Shown here in pieces: positions 33,482 through 43,085 of a DNA stretch of 50,037 bases. The stretch comes from Candidatus Bathycorpusculum sp. Its GTDB lineage: Archaea; Thermoproteota; Bathyarchaeia; Bathyarchaeales; Bathycorpusculaceae. Position 1 is the stretch's first letter. Each line of letters starts with the position of its first letter. The stretch is from assembly GCA_009781395.1 (NCBI GenBank), contig WQYG01000004.1, positions 1-50,037 of the forward strand. The letters are read 5' to 3'. The notes below the pieces were generated by a model. That model did not search any database. It was not told the DNA's origin and was given only the letters and a program-made list of their open reading frames with translations. A program made the translations under genes and the position numbers.

Positions 33482-33688
33482 ATGTACAACATAAAGCCAA
33501 CAATTCAAAAACCCGATGGCAAAACAAAAAGCGGAAAAGGTTTCAGTCCAGACGAATTAGCAAAAGCAGGCATAACCTGCTTTCAAGCTAAACAATTGGG
33601 CATACCCGTTGACTTTCGACGTAAAAGTACACACGAAAGCAACATTGAAGCCTTGACCAATGTAATTGCCAAAAAGCCTGAAGCATAA
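33482..33688 (+). CDS. rpl13e: Ribosomal protein L13e
   Basis: The 68-residue product MYNIKPTIQKPDGKTKSGKG continues with FSPDELAKAGITCFQAKQLG and ends with the IPVDFRRKSTHESNIEAL signature of L13e, which among archaea is mainly found in the TACK and Asgard groups. The frame is open upstream to 33413 inside L15e, but ATG 33482 follows the L15e stop directly and gives the family length for archaeal L13e. It is one of the better taxonomic markers here. Confidence 0.9.
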   Translation: MYNIKPTIQKPDGKTKSGKGFSPDELAKAGITCFQAKQLGIPVDFRRKSTHESNIEALTNVIAKKPEA

Positions 33689-33726
33689 ACTTGACTGATG
33701 CTATAATAAGCAAAGAATCGGTAACC

Positions 33727-34173
33727 ATGTCCCAAAAACCCTCTATTGGTTATGTTGATTTAAGAGTTTTTGCGCACGCAACAGAAGACTTGGAAAAAGT
33801 CTTAACTGCCTTGCGTAATCTGCTACCAATGGATTTATCGGAAACTGTGCTGTTTGAAAAAAACAGTTTAACAGGACATCATGGGAACTCTATCACCCTT
33901 TTTACAACTCAACTTACCGAAAAAAAGCTCCTTCCCGCTATACTTGAAAATTTTGGTCAAAACATGAATGCTCTTGACAAGGACGATTTAAACAATAATC
34001 TCGCCCGTCATATAGAAAAAACTAATCTATACCTGCGTTTTGATAAACAAGCAGCCTTTCTGGGCAAAATTAAATTTACCCAAGATGATCCCATTCATTT
34101 TAAAATTCACTTCAAAAACAAGTCGTATGAAGAAATAATGGAGATTCTCAAAAAATCTGGGTTATTGCCATGA
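33727..34173 (+). CDS. Exosome-associated RNA-binding domain protein (COG1325 type)
   Basis: This 148-residue protein resembles the predicted RNA-binding/exosome subunit that sits between L15e and the RNase P genes in many archaea. MSQKPSIGYVDLRVFAHATE opens an RRM-like fold, and GHHGNSITLFTTQL is the characteristic central strand. I chose ATG 33727; a TTG at 33691 would add 12 residues but has no ribosome binding site. Its last 4 nt overlap the Rpp30 start (34170-34173), consistent with coupled translation in the RNase P/exosome cluster. Confidence 0.82.
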   Translation: MSQKPSIGYVDLRVFAHATEDLEKVLTALRNLLPMDLSETVLFEKNSLTGHHGNSITLFTTQLTEKKLLPAILENFGQNMNALDKDDLNNNLARHIEKTNLYLRFDKQAAFLGKIKFTQDDPIHFKIHFKNKSYEEIMEILKKSGLLP

Positions 34174-34904
34174 AACGTTTCTTTGTTGATCTGCATCTAA
34201 AAATTAATCCAAAAGAAACACAAGCCCTCAAAAATGCAATACACCGTGCAGCAAACTTTGGTTATCGTTACCTTGCGATTCCTTTTTCTTTTGAACCCTC
34301 AACAGAAGAAATTGAAAATCTACGAACGGTCTGTAAAAATGTCGGTATCGAACCGGTTTTAAGAGCTGATTTGTATCCTAGAAACGAAAATGATCTTATG
34401 AATAATTTGCGTCGTTTAAGGCGTAAATTTGACATAATTTGTGTTATGTGTGATGGTAAAGAAATTTCTCGTCAAGCCGCTAAAGATCGTCGTGTAGATT
34501 TGTTAAATTTTCCCAATCTTGATTATCGTAAACGTTTTTTTGACCGTTCTGAAGCTGAGCTTGCTCGTAGTGGTCTTGCAGCTTTAGAAATTGATGTTAA
34601 ACCCTTGCTTGTTTTGGATGGTCCTGCGCGTGTTCGTTTTCTTGCTTGTTTGCGACGTGAAATTGCAATTGCTAAAACTTTTGGTGTGCCTTTGATTGTT
34701 TCCAGTGGGGTGTCTGAAGAGCGTTTTATGCGTATGCCTCGTGATTTGGCAAGTTTGGCATGTTTGTTTGGATTGGGTAATGTTGAGGCTTTGAATACTG
34801 TTTCTTTTAACCCTTTAGCTATTGTTTTGCGTAATCGTGAAAAACTTTGTAGTAACTTTATTGCTCCGGGCATACGTGTTGTTAAGGAGGGTGGTGATCT
34901 GTGA
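34170..34904 (+). CDS. rnp3: RNase P protein subunit Rpp30
   Basis: Rpp30 is a TIM-barrel-like protein that binds Pop5 and stabilises the catalytic RNA that trims tRNA 5' leaders. The 244-residue protein has MKRFFVDLHLKINP at its N-terminus, FGYRYLAIPFSFEPS, RRKFDIICVMCDGKEISRQA, VDLLNFPNLDYRKRFFDRSE and AIAKTFGVPLIVSSGVSE, all in family order. Its stop overlaps the Pop5 GTG start by 4 nt. The coding strand becomes strongly G/T rich after about 34400. Confidence 0.94.
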   Translation: MKRFFVDLHLKINPKETQALKNAIHRAANFGYRYLAIPFSFEPSTEEIENLRTVCKNVGIEPVLRADLYPRNENDLMNNLRRLRRKFDIICVMCDGKEISRQAAKDRRVDLLNFPNLDYRKRFFDRSEAELARSGLAALEIDVKPLLVLDGPARVRFLACLRREIAIAKTFGVPLIVSSGVSEERFMRMPRDLASLACLFGLGNVEALNTVSFNPLAIVLRNREKLCSNFIAPGIRVVKEGGDL

Positions 34905-35212
34905 AGCGTGTGAAACGGCGTTATTTGGCGTTGCAATTGGAAATGGAGGGTGTGCCTTCTGAGAAAGAGTTTATGGATGCTATTTGGGGGTCTGTTGCGC
35001 GGCTTTATGGTGAAGTGGGTGCAAGTTTGACGAGTATGGCTTTGATTAATTTTGATGTTTCTTGTAAGGTTGTGGTGGTTCGTACTTCTCTTGAGACGTT
35101 GGATTCTGTTCGGGCTTCTTTGGCGTGTATTACTTGTGTGGCGGGTAAAGTGGCTTCTGTGCATGTTTTGGCGGTTTCAGGCACGATAAAGGCTTTGTTT
35201 AAGCTGTTTTAG
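34901..35212 (+). CDS. rnp2: RNase P protein subunit Pop5
   Basis: Pop5 pairs with Rpp30 in archaeal RNase P. The 103-residue protein starts at GTG 34901 with MKRVKRRYLALQLEMEG and has IWGSVARLYGEVGAS and the C-terminal VAGKVASVHVLAVSGTIKAL typical of the fold. GGAGGGTGGTGATCT lies just before the start, inside rnp3. It ends the L15e-L13e-COG1325-Rpp30-Pop5 run. Confidence 0.93.
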   Translation: MKRVKRRYLALQLEMEGVPSEKEFMDAIWGSVARLYGEVGASLTSMALINFDVSCKVVVVRTSLETLDSVRASLACITCVAGKVASVHVLAVSGTIKALFKLF

Positions 35213-35401
35213 TGTTTGTTCTCAACTCTTTTTTAGTTATATGTAAACTCTTTGCTTGTCATATGACAATGCAGGTTAAAATAAACAGTACTAAACTGTT
35301 TAATGTTCTTGTCAAATATGCGCAGTAATGTTTATCAATGTCACAGAAATACTAATTAGTTTACACTATGCTTGAGAAAAAGCATAAACGTAGATTGAGA
35401 G

Positions 35402-36622
35402 ATGCAAAAATTGGAATTAAATCAATTTTATTTCAAACTGCCCGAGCTCAAAACAGAGCCAATAATCGACGATAGCACCTTAAGAGACGGAATCCAAATG
35501 CCCGGTCTAGCCGTTGGACCACAAGACGCAGCACACATAGCTAAACTATTAAACGAAATAGGTGTAGAAAGAATTGAAGTATTTCATTATCAAGAACCGG
35601 ACAAACAAGCAGCAAAACTCATCCTAAATCAAAAACTAGACATGAGAGTTGCCGCCTGGTGTCGTGCAGTAAAAGAAGACATTGACAGTGCAGTACAACT
35701 AGGTTTCAATGAAGTAGGTATCTCTCATCCAGTTTCAGATATTCACTTCCAAGCAAAATGGCCCGAAAAAACCCGTGAACAAATCCTCGCTAACCTTATA
35801 GATGTAACAGAATACGCTGCAAAAACCTGTGGTTTACGCACGTTTGTACACGGCGAAGATAGCACACGAGCAGACTGGGAGTTTGAATCTAAACTAATTA
35901 ACGCCATTGCTGAAGCAGGTGCAGAATGTTACCGTGTTTGCGATACAGTAGGCATTGGCCTTCCAAGTGTTGATGCACCCCTACCAAGTGGTATCCCCGC
36001 CAAAGTTGTTGCAATTAAAAAAGAAACAAAAATCAAAGCCATCGAAATACACGCCCATGATGACTTTGGCAACGCCGTTGGAAACACTATAGCTGCAATT
36101 AGAGCTGCTCAAGGTATTTGGGAAAAAATTTACGCAAGCACCACCTATCTTGGTATAGGTGAACGCGCAGGTAATGCTGAAACAGAAAAAGTCATATTGA
36201 ATTTGTATCTGCACTATGGCGTACGCAAATTTGAAGGCAAAACAGAGAAACTAAAACAAACAGCCAACTATATCAGCAACGCCACAGGCTTCCACCTGCC
36301 CCCTAACAAAGCAATCATTGGCGACTATGGCTTTGCCCACGAATCAGGCATACACACACACGGCGTCCTAAGCAACCCCTGGACTTACGAACCATACCCC
36401 CCCGAACTTGTTGGCAACAAACGCAGACTAACCATAGGCAAACAAAGCGGCAAAGGCATAATCAAACACAAAATAACCGAAATCACCGGCACAGAACCAA
36501 ACGACCAAAACATCACAACAGTCGTAGACACAGTCAAAGACATATACGCCAACGGCCGACGCGCATCACTAAACGACGACGAATTCAAAAAAATCCTCCA
36601 AGACCTAAAAATCATCCAATAA
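35402..36622 (+). CDS. DRE-TIM metallolyase family acyltransferase (homocitrate/isopropylmalate/Re-citrate synthase-like)
   Basis: These enzymes condense acetyl-CoA with a 2-oxo acid in a metal-dependent TIM barrel. The 406-residue protein has IIDDSTLRDGIQMPG (the DxTLRDGxQ catalytic metal loop), RVCDTVGIGLPS, EIHAHDDFGNAVGNT with the HxH metal ligands, and GIGERAGNAETE. It ends near the second subdomain and lacks the leucine-feedback regulatory domain of full isopropylmalate synthases, which points to homocitrate-, citramalate- or Re-citrate-type activity. No leucine or lysine biosynthesis genes adjoin, so the exact substrate is open. The 3' third is A/C rich on the coding strand. Confidence 0.85.
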   Translation: MQKLELNQFYFKLPELKTEPIIDDSTLRDGIQMPGLAVGPQDAAHIAKLLNEIGVERIEVFHYQEPDKQAAKLILNQKLDMRVAAWCRAVKEDIDSAVQLGFNEVGISHPVSDIHFQAKWPEKTREQILANLIDVTEYAAKTCGLRTFVHGEDSTRADWEFESKLINAIAEAGAECYRVCDTVGIGLPSVDAPLPSGIPAKVVAIKKETKIKAIEIHAHDDFGNAVGNTIAAIRAAQGIWEKIYASTTYLGIGERAGNAETEKVILNLYLHYGVRKFEGKTEKLKQTANYISNATGFHLPPNKAIIGDYGFAHESGIHTHGVLSNPWTYEPYPPELVGNKRRLTIGKQSGKGIIKHKITEITGTEPNDQNITTVVDTVKDIYANGRRASLNDDEFKKILQDLKIIQ

Positions 36623-36843
36623 CCCCTTTGGACATTATGGCTTCACCATAACTCCAACTAACCCTTTTTACACACATTTCATTTTTCTTAATGCTTCCAC
36701 AAATAAACTTGCTATCATAGAGACGATTTGAAGCAACACTTATTACAATGTTAGGGAGTGTCTGAGAATAAACTTTACATTTTAGGCAATGGCAATAGCT
36801 GAAGCATGGAGATAATGTTTGTCTATACTGTCATCATAAATAT

Positions 36844-37011
36844 TTAGCTGTAACAGTTATTTCCAAGCAGTCCCTTACTCTTTTTGGACATTTTTGCATA
36901 AGCCCCTTGACTCTGTTTGAGAAATTCCTTTTGCCCTTTTGTTTGTTGTGAATTAACTACAAGGTTAAACTCTTCTTCGGTGAGCAAAGGAACGGGTATG
37001 GGTTTTGCCAT
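36844..37011 (-). CDS. Small basic protein, 55 residues, unannotated
   Basis: Within the 662-bp gap between the acyltransferase and the membrane protein, a - strand frame from ATG 37011 to a TAA at 36844 encodes MAKPIPVPLLTEEEFNLVVN, then SQQTKGQKEFLKQSQGAYAK and MSKKSKGLLGNNCYS. The composition looks like a real protein: an N-terminal acidic helix followed by a Lys/Gln-rich stretch. AAGGATTG lies about 8 nt upstream and TTTTTATTCG further up may be a TATA element. I know no family. The rest of the gap (36623-36843 and 37012-37284) shows nothing I can name. Confidence 0.45.
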   Translation of the reverse strand: MAKPIPVPLLTEEEFNLVVNSQQTKGQKEFLKQSQGAYAKMSKKSKGLLGNNCYS

Positions 37012-37284
37012 AGTGTTTCAATCCTTGAACAAGTATTATGTCACGTATAACGAATAAAAACTTTGCCACGGTTATGAACCATTATTTACCAAACATGTTT
37101 AATGGTTCTTCGTCAAAATGGATGGGTAGAAACTTAAGTTTCTTTGTCATATAGTCTGATATGGAGCATAAAGAAAGTATAGTTACCAATGTTAAAAAAC
37201 AGAAATTAGTGTATCCTATTTTGTTTGTTGTGTTTATATGCTTAAAAGGTCATCTGTCTATTTTGGTTTAGGTTCGCAGGGTAG

Positions 37285-38340
37285 ATGACTTTGCAAAAAA
37301 AGCCCCTTTCGGGTAGTAAGCTTTTTCTGCTCTTAGCTTTCGGTTTAATTGCTTTCCTAGTTTACTTTATACTGTTTGTGGATTTACCCACTTTTGTTGA
37401 AACTATTTCACAGATTAATCTTGTTCTTTATGGAGCTTCTTTTGTTGTTTACCTTATTGGCGTTTTTTTCTCTTCAATGGTTTGGCGTAGTCTATTAAAT
37501 GCGTTAACTGTAAAGATAACTGTGAAAAATGCTTATCTCTTCACATGGGTTGGGTTGTTTTTTGATGCCACAATTCCCCAGCTTGGTTTATCAGGTGATG
37601 TAGCTAAAACCTATTTGTTTAGTAAATCTTCCAATGAAGATGCGGGAAAAATTGGGGCCTCTGTCATTGGCCAAAAAATTATAGTCATGACCCTTACCGT
37701 TGTCACTTTTGGTATAGGTTTAGTTTTAGTTCTTTTTAATCGTATATTGGAACCTTTAGTTACATTTTCAATTATTCTATTCTTGATACTATCAGGGATT
37801 TCACTATTTTTGATTTACTATCTAAGTGTTAAACCTAAAGCTACTCATGCTTTGTTACAGTTTGTAACGCGTGTTGGCTTATTTTTCCGTAAAAAATGGG
37901 ACTCAACAGCATTTAATCAAAAAGTAACCGAGGTTATAGATAATTTTCACATTAGTATTAGTGAATTAAAATCTAAACCTCGTGTTTTGGGGGTGTCATC
38001 TATTTATTCGATTTTAAGTTGGTTTTTTGATATAGGGGTTATGTTTTTAGTGTTTGCTGCCTTAGGCTATCCAATTCCCTTTGATAGTGTGCTTATTGTT
38101 TATACAATTTCAGGTGTATTGCAAGCCGTGGGTATTGGTGTTTTTGGCATTAACGAGATTGTTATGATTTCTATTTTCCGTGCGCTTGGCTTGCCTGACG
38201 GACTTAGCGTTTCTGTTACTTTACTCTCACGGGCTGTAATGCTATGGTTTAGATTAATTGTGTCTTATGGAGCCTTCCAATGGACAAGTATAAAATTGGC
38301 AAGACAAACACAACAGCATTTACCTCCAAAAACCCTCTAA
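37285..38340 (+). CDS. Flippase-like integral membrane protein (LPG synthase TM / UPF0104 family)
   Basis: This 351-residue protein has about eight membrane helices and belongs to the lysylphosphatidylglycerol-synthase transmembrane superfamily, found in archaea near glycosyltransferases and lipid genes. Typical segments are FSSMVWRSLLNAL, IPQLGLSGDVAKTYLFSK (the family's most conserved loop) and GVFGINEIVMISIFRALGLP. It probably moves or modifies a lipid or lipid-linked sugar in the cytoplasmic membrane. It stands alone, so no pathway is indicated. Confidence 0.82.
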   Translation: MTLQKKPLSGSKLFLLLAFGLIAFLVYFILFVDLPTFVETISQINLVLYGASFVVYLIGVFFSSMVWRSLLNALTVKITVKNAYLFTWVGLFFDATIPQLGLSGDVAKTYLFSKSSNEDAGKIGASVIGQKIIVMTLTVVTFGIGLVLVLFNRILEPLVTFSIILFLILSGISLFLIYYLSVKPKATHALLQFVTRVGLFFRKKWDSTAFNQKVTEVIDNFHISISELKSKPRVLGVSSIYSILSWFFDIGVMFLVFAALGYPIPFDSVLIVYTISGVLQAVGIGVFGINEIVMISIFRALGLPDGLSVSVTLLSRAVMLWFRLIVSYGAFQWTSIKLARQTQQHLPPKTL

Positions 38341-38491
38341 AGGCGTGTTTGTGTATAGCTAAACTCGTTTTATGAAATGTGACAAATTTTTTCTATATTT
38401 ATAAAACTTTTTTAGGGTTGTTAAACAACCTTTTTTATTCATAAGATAATAATAGTAATGTTTACCGTTATAACGAGTTGGAGTTGGGTGT

Positions 38492-39844
38492 TTGATTGAT
38501 ACCTCTGTGATGCATATTGGTTTAGATGATACTGATTCAGTTAGGGGGGGTTGCACTACGTATCTTGCTGCAGTTTTAATAGAAAAACTTGCTCAAGTGC
38601 CTGTGCATTTTGTTGATTACCCGGCGTTAATACGGCTTAATCCAAATGTGCCTTGGAAAACTCGGGGAAATGGTGCTCTTTGTCTACGGTTTCAATACCC
38701 GACCCAGTTGACAGATGATATTAAACAGTTAGCTTTGACTTTTTGGGAACAACACGCCCATACAAGTGCTAAAGGCACTAATCCTGGAATTGTATTTTAT
38801 GATAAAGAAAATATTTCTCAAGAGTTGACAGATTTTTCTCGACAAGCCGAAACTAGTATAGTTACTCTAAAAGATGCTGTTAAATTAATTCGCAAAGTTG
38901 GTGCAGAGGCGTTAGGATACAATAACTGTAGAGGTATACTAGGTGCTTTAGCTGCTATAGGTGAAACTTTAACAGGGGACTATACTTACGAGTTAATTGC
39001 CTACCGTGTAGCTACGAATTGTGGTACTAAACGTCTTGTGGATAAAGAGTCTGTTTTTAACATGGATCAGTTGTTGCAGCCCAAAGTTTTCAACAACATA
39101 GATGTTGAAAAACGGCGTATTTTAATTACTCCTCGTGGGCCTGATCCTGTGTTGTTTGGTATTCGAGGTGAATCCGCTGATGTGGTTAAGCAGGCATTTG
39201 GGCTTGTTAAATCTTTGGAACCTGTGGAGCGTTGGGTAATTTTCAGGTCAAACCAAGGTACTGATGCACACCTACGACATGTCAGCTCTATGGATAAATT
39301 GGAACATTACAGTTCAGTAATTCTTAGCGGAATTGTTTCCAAAGATCCTCAGATTGTGCCTGTTCGTCACGTGATTTTTAGCCTCAAAACTTTTTTTGGT
39401 GAAATAGATTGTGCTGCATATGAACCTACAGGCAATTTACGTAAAATCGCTCGCGAACTTGTAATCGGTGATTACCTAGAAGTTATGGGGGCCGTGCATA
39501 AGGCAACAAAAACTAGACCTTTGACCCTAAATCTTGAAAAAATTAACATTTTAAATCTTAATCAAAAACTGGTACAACAAAATCCTCTTTGTCCTAACTG
39601 TCAAAAACGCTTAAAATCCATGGGTAAACAACAAGGCTTTAGATGTGAAAAATGTGGTGAAAAATTTGTTAACCTTACAAAACAAGAAACAATCATACCC
39701 CGCCCCCTCCAAATAGGTTTGTATGTAACCTCTACTCGATCACAACGTCATCTAACTAAACCTCTGAGACGATTTAAACAAGAAAAACAGAACGAACCCG
39801 TCCTACTTATCAATGATTGGTTTTACCTTAACAAAAACGTTTAA
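38492..39844 (+). CDS. tiaS: tRNA(Ile2) 2-agmatinylcytidine synthetase TiaS
   Basis: TiaS attaches agmatine to C34 of tRNA(Ile)(CAU) so that it reads AUA. The 450-residue product has the N-terminal MHIGLDDTDSVRGGCTTYLA (kinase-type metal site), RLNPNVPWKTRGNGALCLRF, GYNNCRGILGALAAIGETL, an OB-fold near residue 270-330, and a C-terminal zinc ribbon with CPNC (near 362) and CEKC (near 383). TTG 38492 has GGAG 8 nt upstream; ATG 38510 is an alternative. It consumes agmatine, the same substrate drained by aguA in this window. Confidence 0.93.
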   Translation: MIDTSVMHIGLDDTDSVRGGCTTYLAAVLIEKLAQVPVHFVDYPALIRLNPNVPWKTRGNGALCLRFQYPTQLTDDIKQLALTFWEQHAHTSAKGTNPGIVFYDKENISQELTDFSRQAETSIVTLKDAVKLIRKVGAEALGYNNCRGILGALAAIGETLTGDYTYELIAYRVATNCGTKRLVDKESVFNMDQLLQPKVFNNIDVEKRRILITPRGPDPVLFGIRGESADVVKQAFGLVKSLEPVERWVIFRSNQGTDAHLRHVSSMDKLEHYSSVILSGIVSKDPQIVPVRHVIFSLKTFFGEIDCAAYEPTGNLRKIARELVIGDYLEVMGAVHKATKTRPLTLNLEKINILNLNQKLVQQNPLCPNCQKRLKSMGKQQGFRCEKCGEKFVNLTKQETIIPRPLQIGLYVTSTRSQRHLTKPLRRFKQEKQNEPVLLINDWFYLNKNV

Positions 39845-40029
39845 CAGATTATCCTCTATTCTAAAGATGAATAAGCCTAAATAAAACCATGTTTTTATTG
39901 CCAATACTTTTTTGTCTCTTTTACTCTCTTTTAAATGGTAGTTTGAGTGTCAAGCTGTTGCTTTGGGGTATTCTTTAAATTTGTGAAGTTCATACTTCCA
40001 AATAATATATTATAAACAGAGGCAGTCTT

Positions 40030-42837
40030 ATGGTTGAGAAAAGCTTTCCAGCAGAAGCATATGAATTGCCCTTCTTTAAACAGGAAGGATTTGTGCGTAA
40101 ACGCTGTCCCAAATGCGGCGAATACTTTTGGACTCAAGACCCCAACATGGAAACTTGTGGGGAGTCCAGTTCTGATGAATGTGGGTATTACTCTTTTATT
40201 GGAAATCCTGCAACAACAAAACGTTTTACTTTGCCTGAAATGCGTGAAGCGTTTCTTTCATTTTTTGAACAAAATAATCATACGCGTGTCAAGCCTTATC
40301 CTGTTGTGGCTCGTTGGAGAAGTGATATTTACTTAACGCATGCAAGTATTATTGATTTTCAGCCGTATGTAACTGAGGGTATTTCTCCGCCTCCTGCAAA
40401 TCCCTTGGTTATTTCACAGCCAAGTATTCGATTAACCGATATTCCTAACACTGGACCAACTTTTGGTAGACACTTAACTCTATTTGAAATGGGTGGTGCG
40501 CATGCGTTTAATTTGCCTGATAAAGAAGTTTACTGGAAGGATGATACAGTTCGTTATCATCATCGTTTTGTAACTGAAGTTTTAGGTATGAAAAGTGAAG
40601 AGGTCATCTACAAGGAGGGTGTATGGGTTGGTGGGGGTAATGCGGGTCCGGATGTTGAGTGTATAGTGCGTGGTTTAGAGGTGGGTACGCTTGTGTTTAT
40701 GCAGTATAAAGTGGTTGGTGATGATTTTGTTGAGTTGCCTATTCGTACAGTTGATACTGGTTATGGTATTGATCGGTTTGCGTGGATAAGTCAAGGTGTG
40801 CCTAGTTGTTTTCAAGCGATTTATGGTAATATGTTAAATAAAATTTATGCTTTGTCGGGTATATCTAATGTTGATAATGATTTTTTGGCTCAGGTTGCCA
40901 AGTATTCCGGTCTTGTTAATGTGGATAAAACTGCGAATCGTATGGTGTTGCGTAAGCGGGTTTCTCAATTGTCGGGTATTGATCTTGAGACGTTGGAGCG
41001 GTGTTTGATTCCAATTGAGAATGCTTGGGCGATTGCGGATCATACGAAAACTCTTAGTTTTATGTTAAGTGAGGGTGTTGTGCCTTCTAATATTCAAGAG
41101 GGTTATCTGGCAAGGTTGCTTTTCCGTCGTGCGTATCGTTTGATGCTTAATTTGAACATGAATTCGGATAGTCTTTATGATATAATTGAGTTGCAGGCTA
41201 ATTATTGGTCAAAAGATTTTCCGCAAATTAAGGCGATGCAAACTGAAATTGTTGAGATGCTTAAGAATGAAAAAGAAAAGTTTCAAGATACTCTTAAGCG
41301 TGGTGAGGGTATGGTTAGGCGTATTGCTAGTGATCTTAGGGCAAAAGGTACGGGTAAGTTGCCTGAGGTGACTTTAACTGAGCTTTATGATTCTCATGGG
41401 TTGCCTCCTGAGATTGTAAAACAGGCTGCTGAACAGGAGGGTTTGTGTGTTGATGTTCCGGAGAATTTTTATTCTCTTATAGCTAATCGGCATATGGATG
41501 CTAATAAACCTGCTGAAGAGGAACAACAGCAGGCTGAAGTGGAAAAAGTGCTTAAGGAGGCTGTAGAGTTTTTGCCTCCAACTGAACTGCTTTATTATGC
41601 CGATGCTTACCTAAAAGAGTTTGAAGCAAAAGTTCTCAAAGTTGTTAGTGAAAAATATGTTGTGTTAGATCAGACATGTTTTTATCCTGAAGGTGGAGGT
41701 CAGCCTGCAGATGAAGGCTGGTTAAACTTTAATGGTGTTATGGTTGCAGTTGTGGATACTCAGAAAATTGGTAAGGTTGTTGTTCATAAAATTAATGTGA
41801 ATGCTCCCTTTGGGGATGGTGTGACTGTTAAGGGTTCTTTGAATTGGGATAAGCGTTATAGTTTGATGAAGGCACATACTGTAACTCATCTTGTTAATGG
41901 TGCGGCGCGTCGTGTTTTGGGTGATCATGTTTGGCAGTCAGGTACGCAAAAGGGTCTTGAAACTTCTCGTCTTGATATTTCGCATTATCGTCGTTTAACT
42001 CCTCAAGAAATTCATCAAATAGAGTTTCTTGCAAATCAGGCAATTATGGCAAATATAAAAATTGATATTGCCTGGTATCCTAGAAGTGAGGCTGAGGCTC
42101 GTTATGGTTTTCGGCTTTATCAAGGGGGGGCTGTTCCGGGTAAAGATATTCGTGTTGTTAAAACTGGTGATTGGGATGTTGAGGCTTGTGCGGGGACTCA
42201 TCTTAAAAGTACCCTTGAAGTTGGTATGATAAAGATTGTTTATACTGAACGTGTTCAAGACGGTGTAGAGCGTTTGGGTTATGCTGTTGAGCTTCAGGCT
42301 CTTAAAGAAATTCAAAAGCAGGAGGCTTTGCTTTGGAATGTTGCGTTTACTCTTGGTGCGCCTGTTGAGAAACTAGATAAAACTGCTGAAAAAATTATGA
42401 AAGATTTTAAAGAAGCTCAGCAAGATAAACGTCGTTTAATTAAAGAATTGGCAGAAAAAGAAAGTCAAACAGCTAAAACATCTGAGGCTGCGCAGGAAAT
42501 TCATGGTGTTTTTATTGTTAAGCGTGATTTTGGAGCGGTTATAGATGTTGATCGTATGGTAACAACGGGTAGTGAAATTATTAAACAAAATTCTGCAACG
42601 GTTGTTGTCTTCTATGGTTCAGATGGTAAAACGTCGCGAATCATGGTTATGGCAGGTGATAGTGCTGTAGCAAAAGGTGTTAATGCCGGTCAAGTAATCA
42701 AACAATCCGCGCCCATTATTGGGGGAGGCGGCGGTGGAAGACCTAATTTTGCACAAGGCGGCGGAACATTACCTAACAAATTACCCGAAGCTATCCAAAC
42801 AGCTGAAGACACAATCAAACAACAAATTAAACCCTAA
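40030..42837 (+). CDS. alaS: Alanyl-tRNA synthetase, archaeal type
   Basis: The 935-residue enzyme charges tRNA(Ala). The N-terminus has the archaeal zinc-like segment FVRKRCPKCGEYFWTQ and then the class II catalytic core (RWRSDIYLTHASIIDFQPYV, RHLTLFEMGGAHAF, DTGYGIDRFAWISQG). The editing domain carries the metal motif MKAHTVTHLVNG and CAGTHLKS. The C-terminal DHHA1 region ends with the Gly-rich GGGGGGRPNFAQGGG. AGAGG lies about 8 nt before the ATG. The middle of the gene (about 40600-42400) is G/T rich on the coding strand. Confidence 0.96.
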   Translation: MVEKSFPAEAYELPFFKQEGFVRKRCPKCGEYFWTQDPNMETCGESSSDECGYYSFIGNPATTKRFTLPEMREAFLSFFEQNNHTRVKPYPVVARWRSDIYLTHASIIDFQPYVTEGISPPPANPLVISQPSIRLTDIPNTGPTFGRHLTLFEMGGAHAFNLPDKEVYWKDDTVRYHHRFVTEVLGMKSEEVIYKEGVWVGGGNAGPDVECIVRGLEVGTLVFMQYKVVGDDFVELPIRTVDTGYGIDRFAWISQGVPSCFQAIYGNMLNKIYALSGISNVDNDFLAQVAKYSGLVNVDKTANRMVLRKRVSQLSGIDLETLERCLIPIENAWAIADHTKTLSFMLSEGVVPSNIQEGYLARLLFRRAYRLMLNLNMNSDSLYDIIELQANYWSKDFPQIKAMQTEIVEMLKNEKEKFQDTLKRGEGMVRRIASDLRAKGTGKLPEVTLTELYDSHGLPPEIVKQAAEQEGLCVDVPENFYSLIANRHMDANKPAEEEQQQAEVEKVLKEAVEFLPPTELLYYADAYLKEFEAKVLKVVSEKYVVLDQTCFYPEGGGQPADEGWLNFNGVMVAVVDTQKIGKVVVHKINVNAPFGDGVTVKGSLNWDKRYSLMKAHTVTHLVNGAARRVLGDHVWQSGTQKGLETSRLDISHYRRLTPQEIHQIEFLANQAIMANIKIDIAWYPRSEAEARYGFRLYQGGAVPGKDIRVVKTGDWDVEACAGTHLKSTLEVGMIKIVYTERVQDGVERLGYAVELQALKEIQKQEALLWNVAFTLGAPVEKLDKTAEKIMKDFKEAQQDKRRLIKELAEKESQTAKTSEAAQEIHGVFIVKRDFGAVIDVDRMVTTGSEIIKQNSATVVVFYGSDGKTSRIMVMAGDSAVAKGVNAGQVIKQSAPIIGGGGGGRPNFAQGGGTLPNKLPEAIQTAEDTIKQQIKP

Positions 42838-43085
42838 CCCTCCACATCTTTTTATTTATTTTTTCTATAAGTCTCTACAGTATGCAAATTTTAAGTGATG
42901 CATCTGTTTTTTATGTTGTCGTAATGGTGTATGTTTATGTATTTGCGAAAAATGTGGTCGTAGGTTGATGTGCAAATGTTTAACTCAAACTGGCTCTAAT
43001 TTTGTGTGTGGTTTATAGACGTGGTTTTTTAAAAAAATAAATAAAGTAGTAGTAGTAGTTGTTGAGCGGTGGATAGCTGTTGTTG

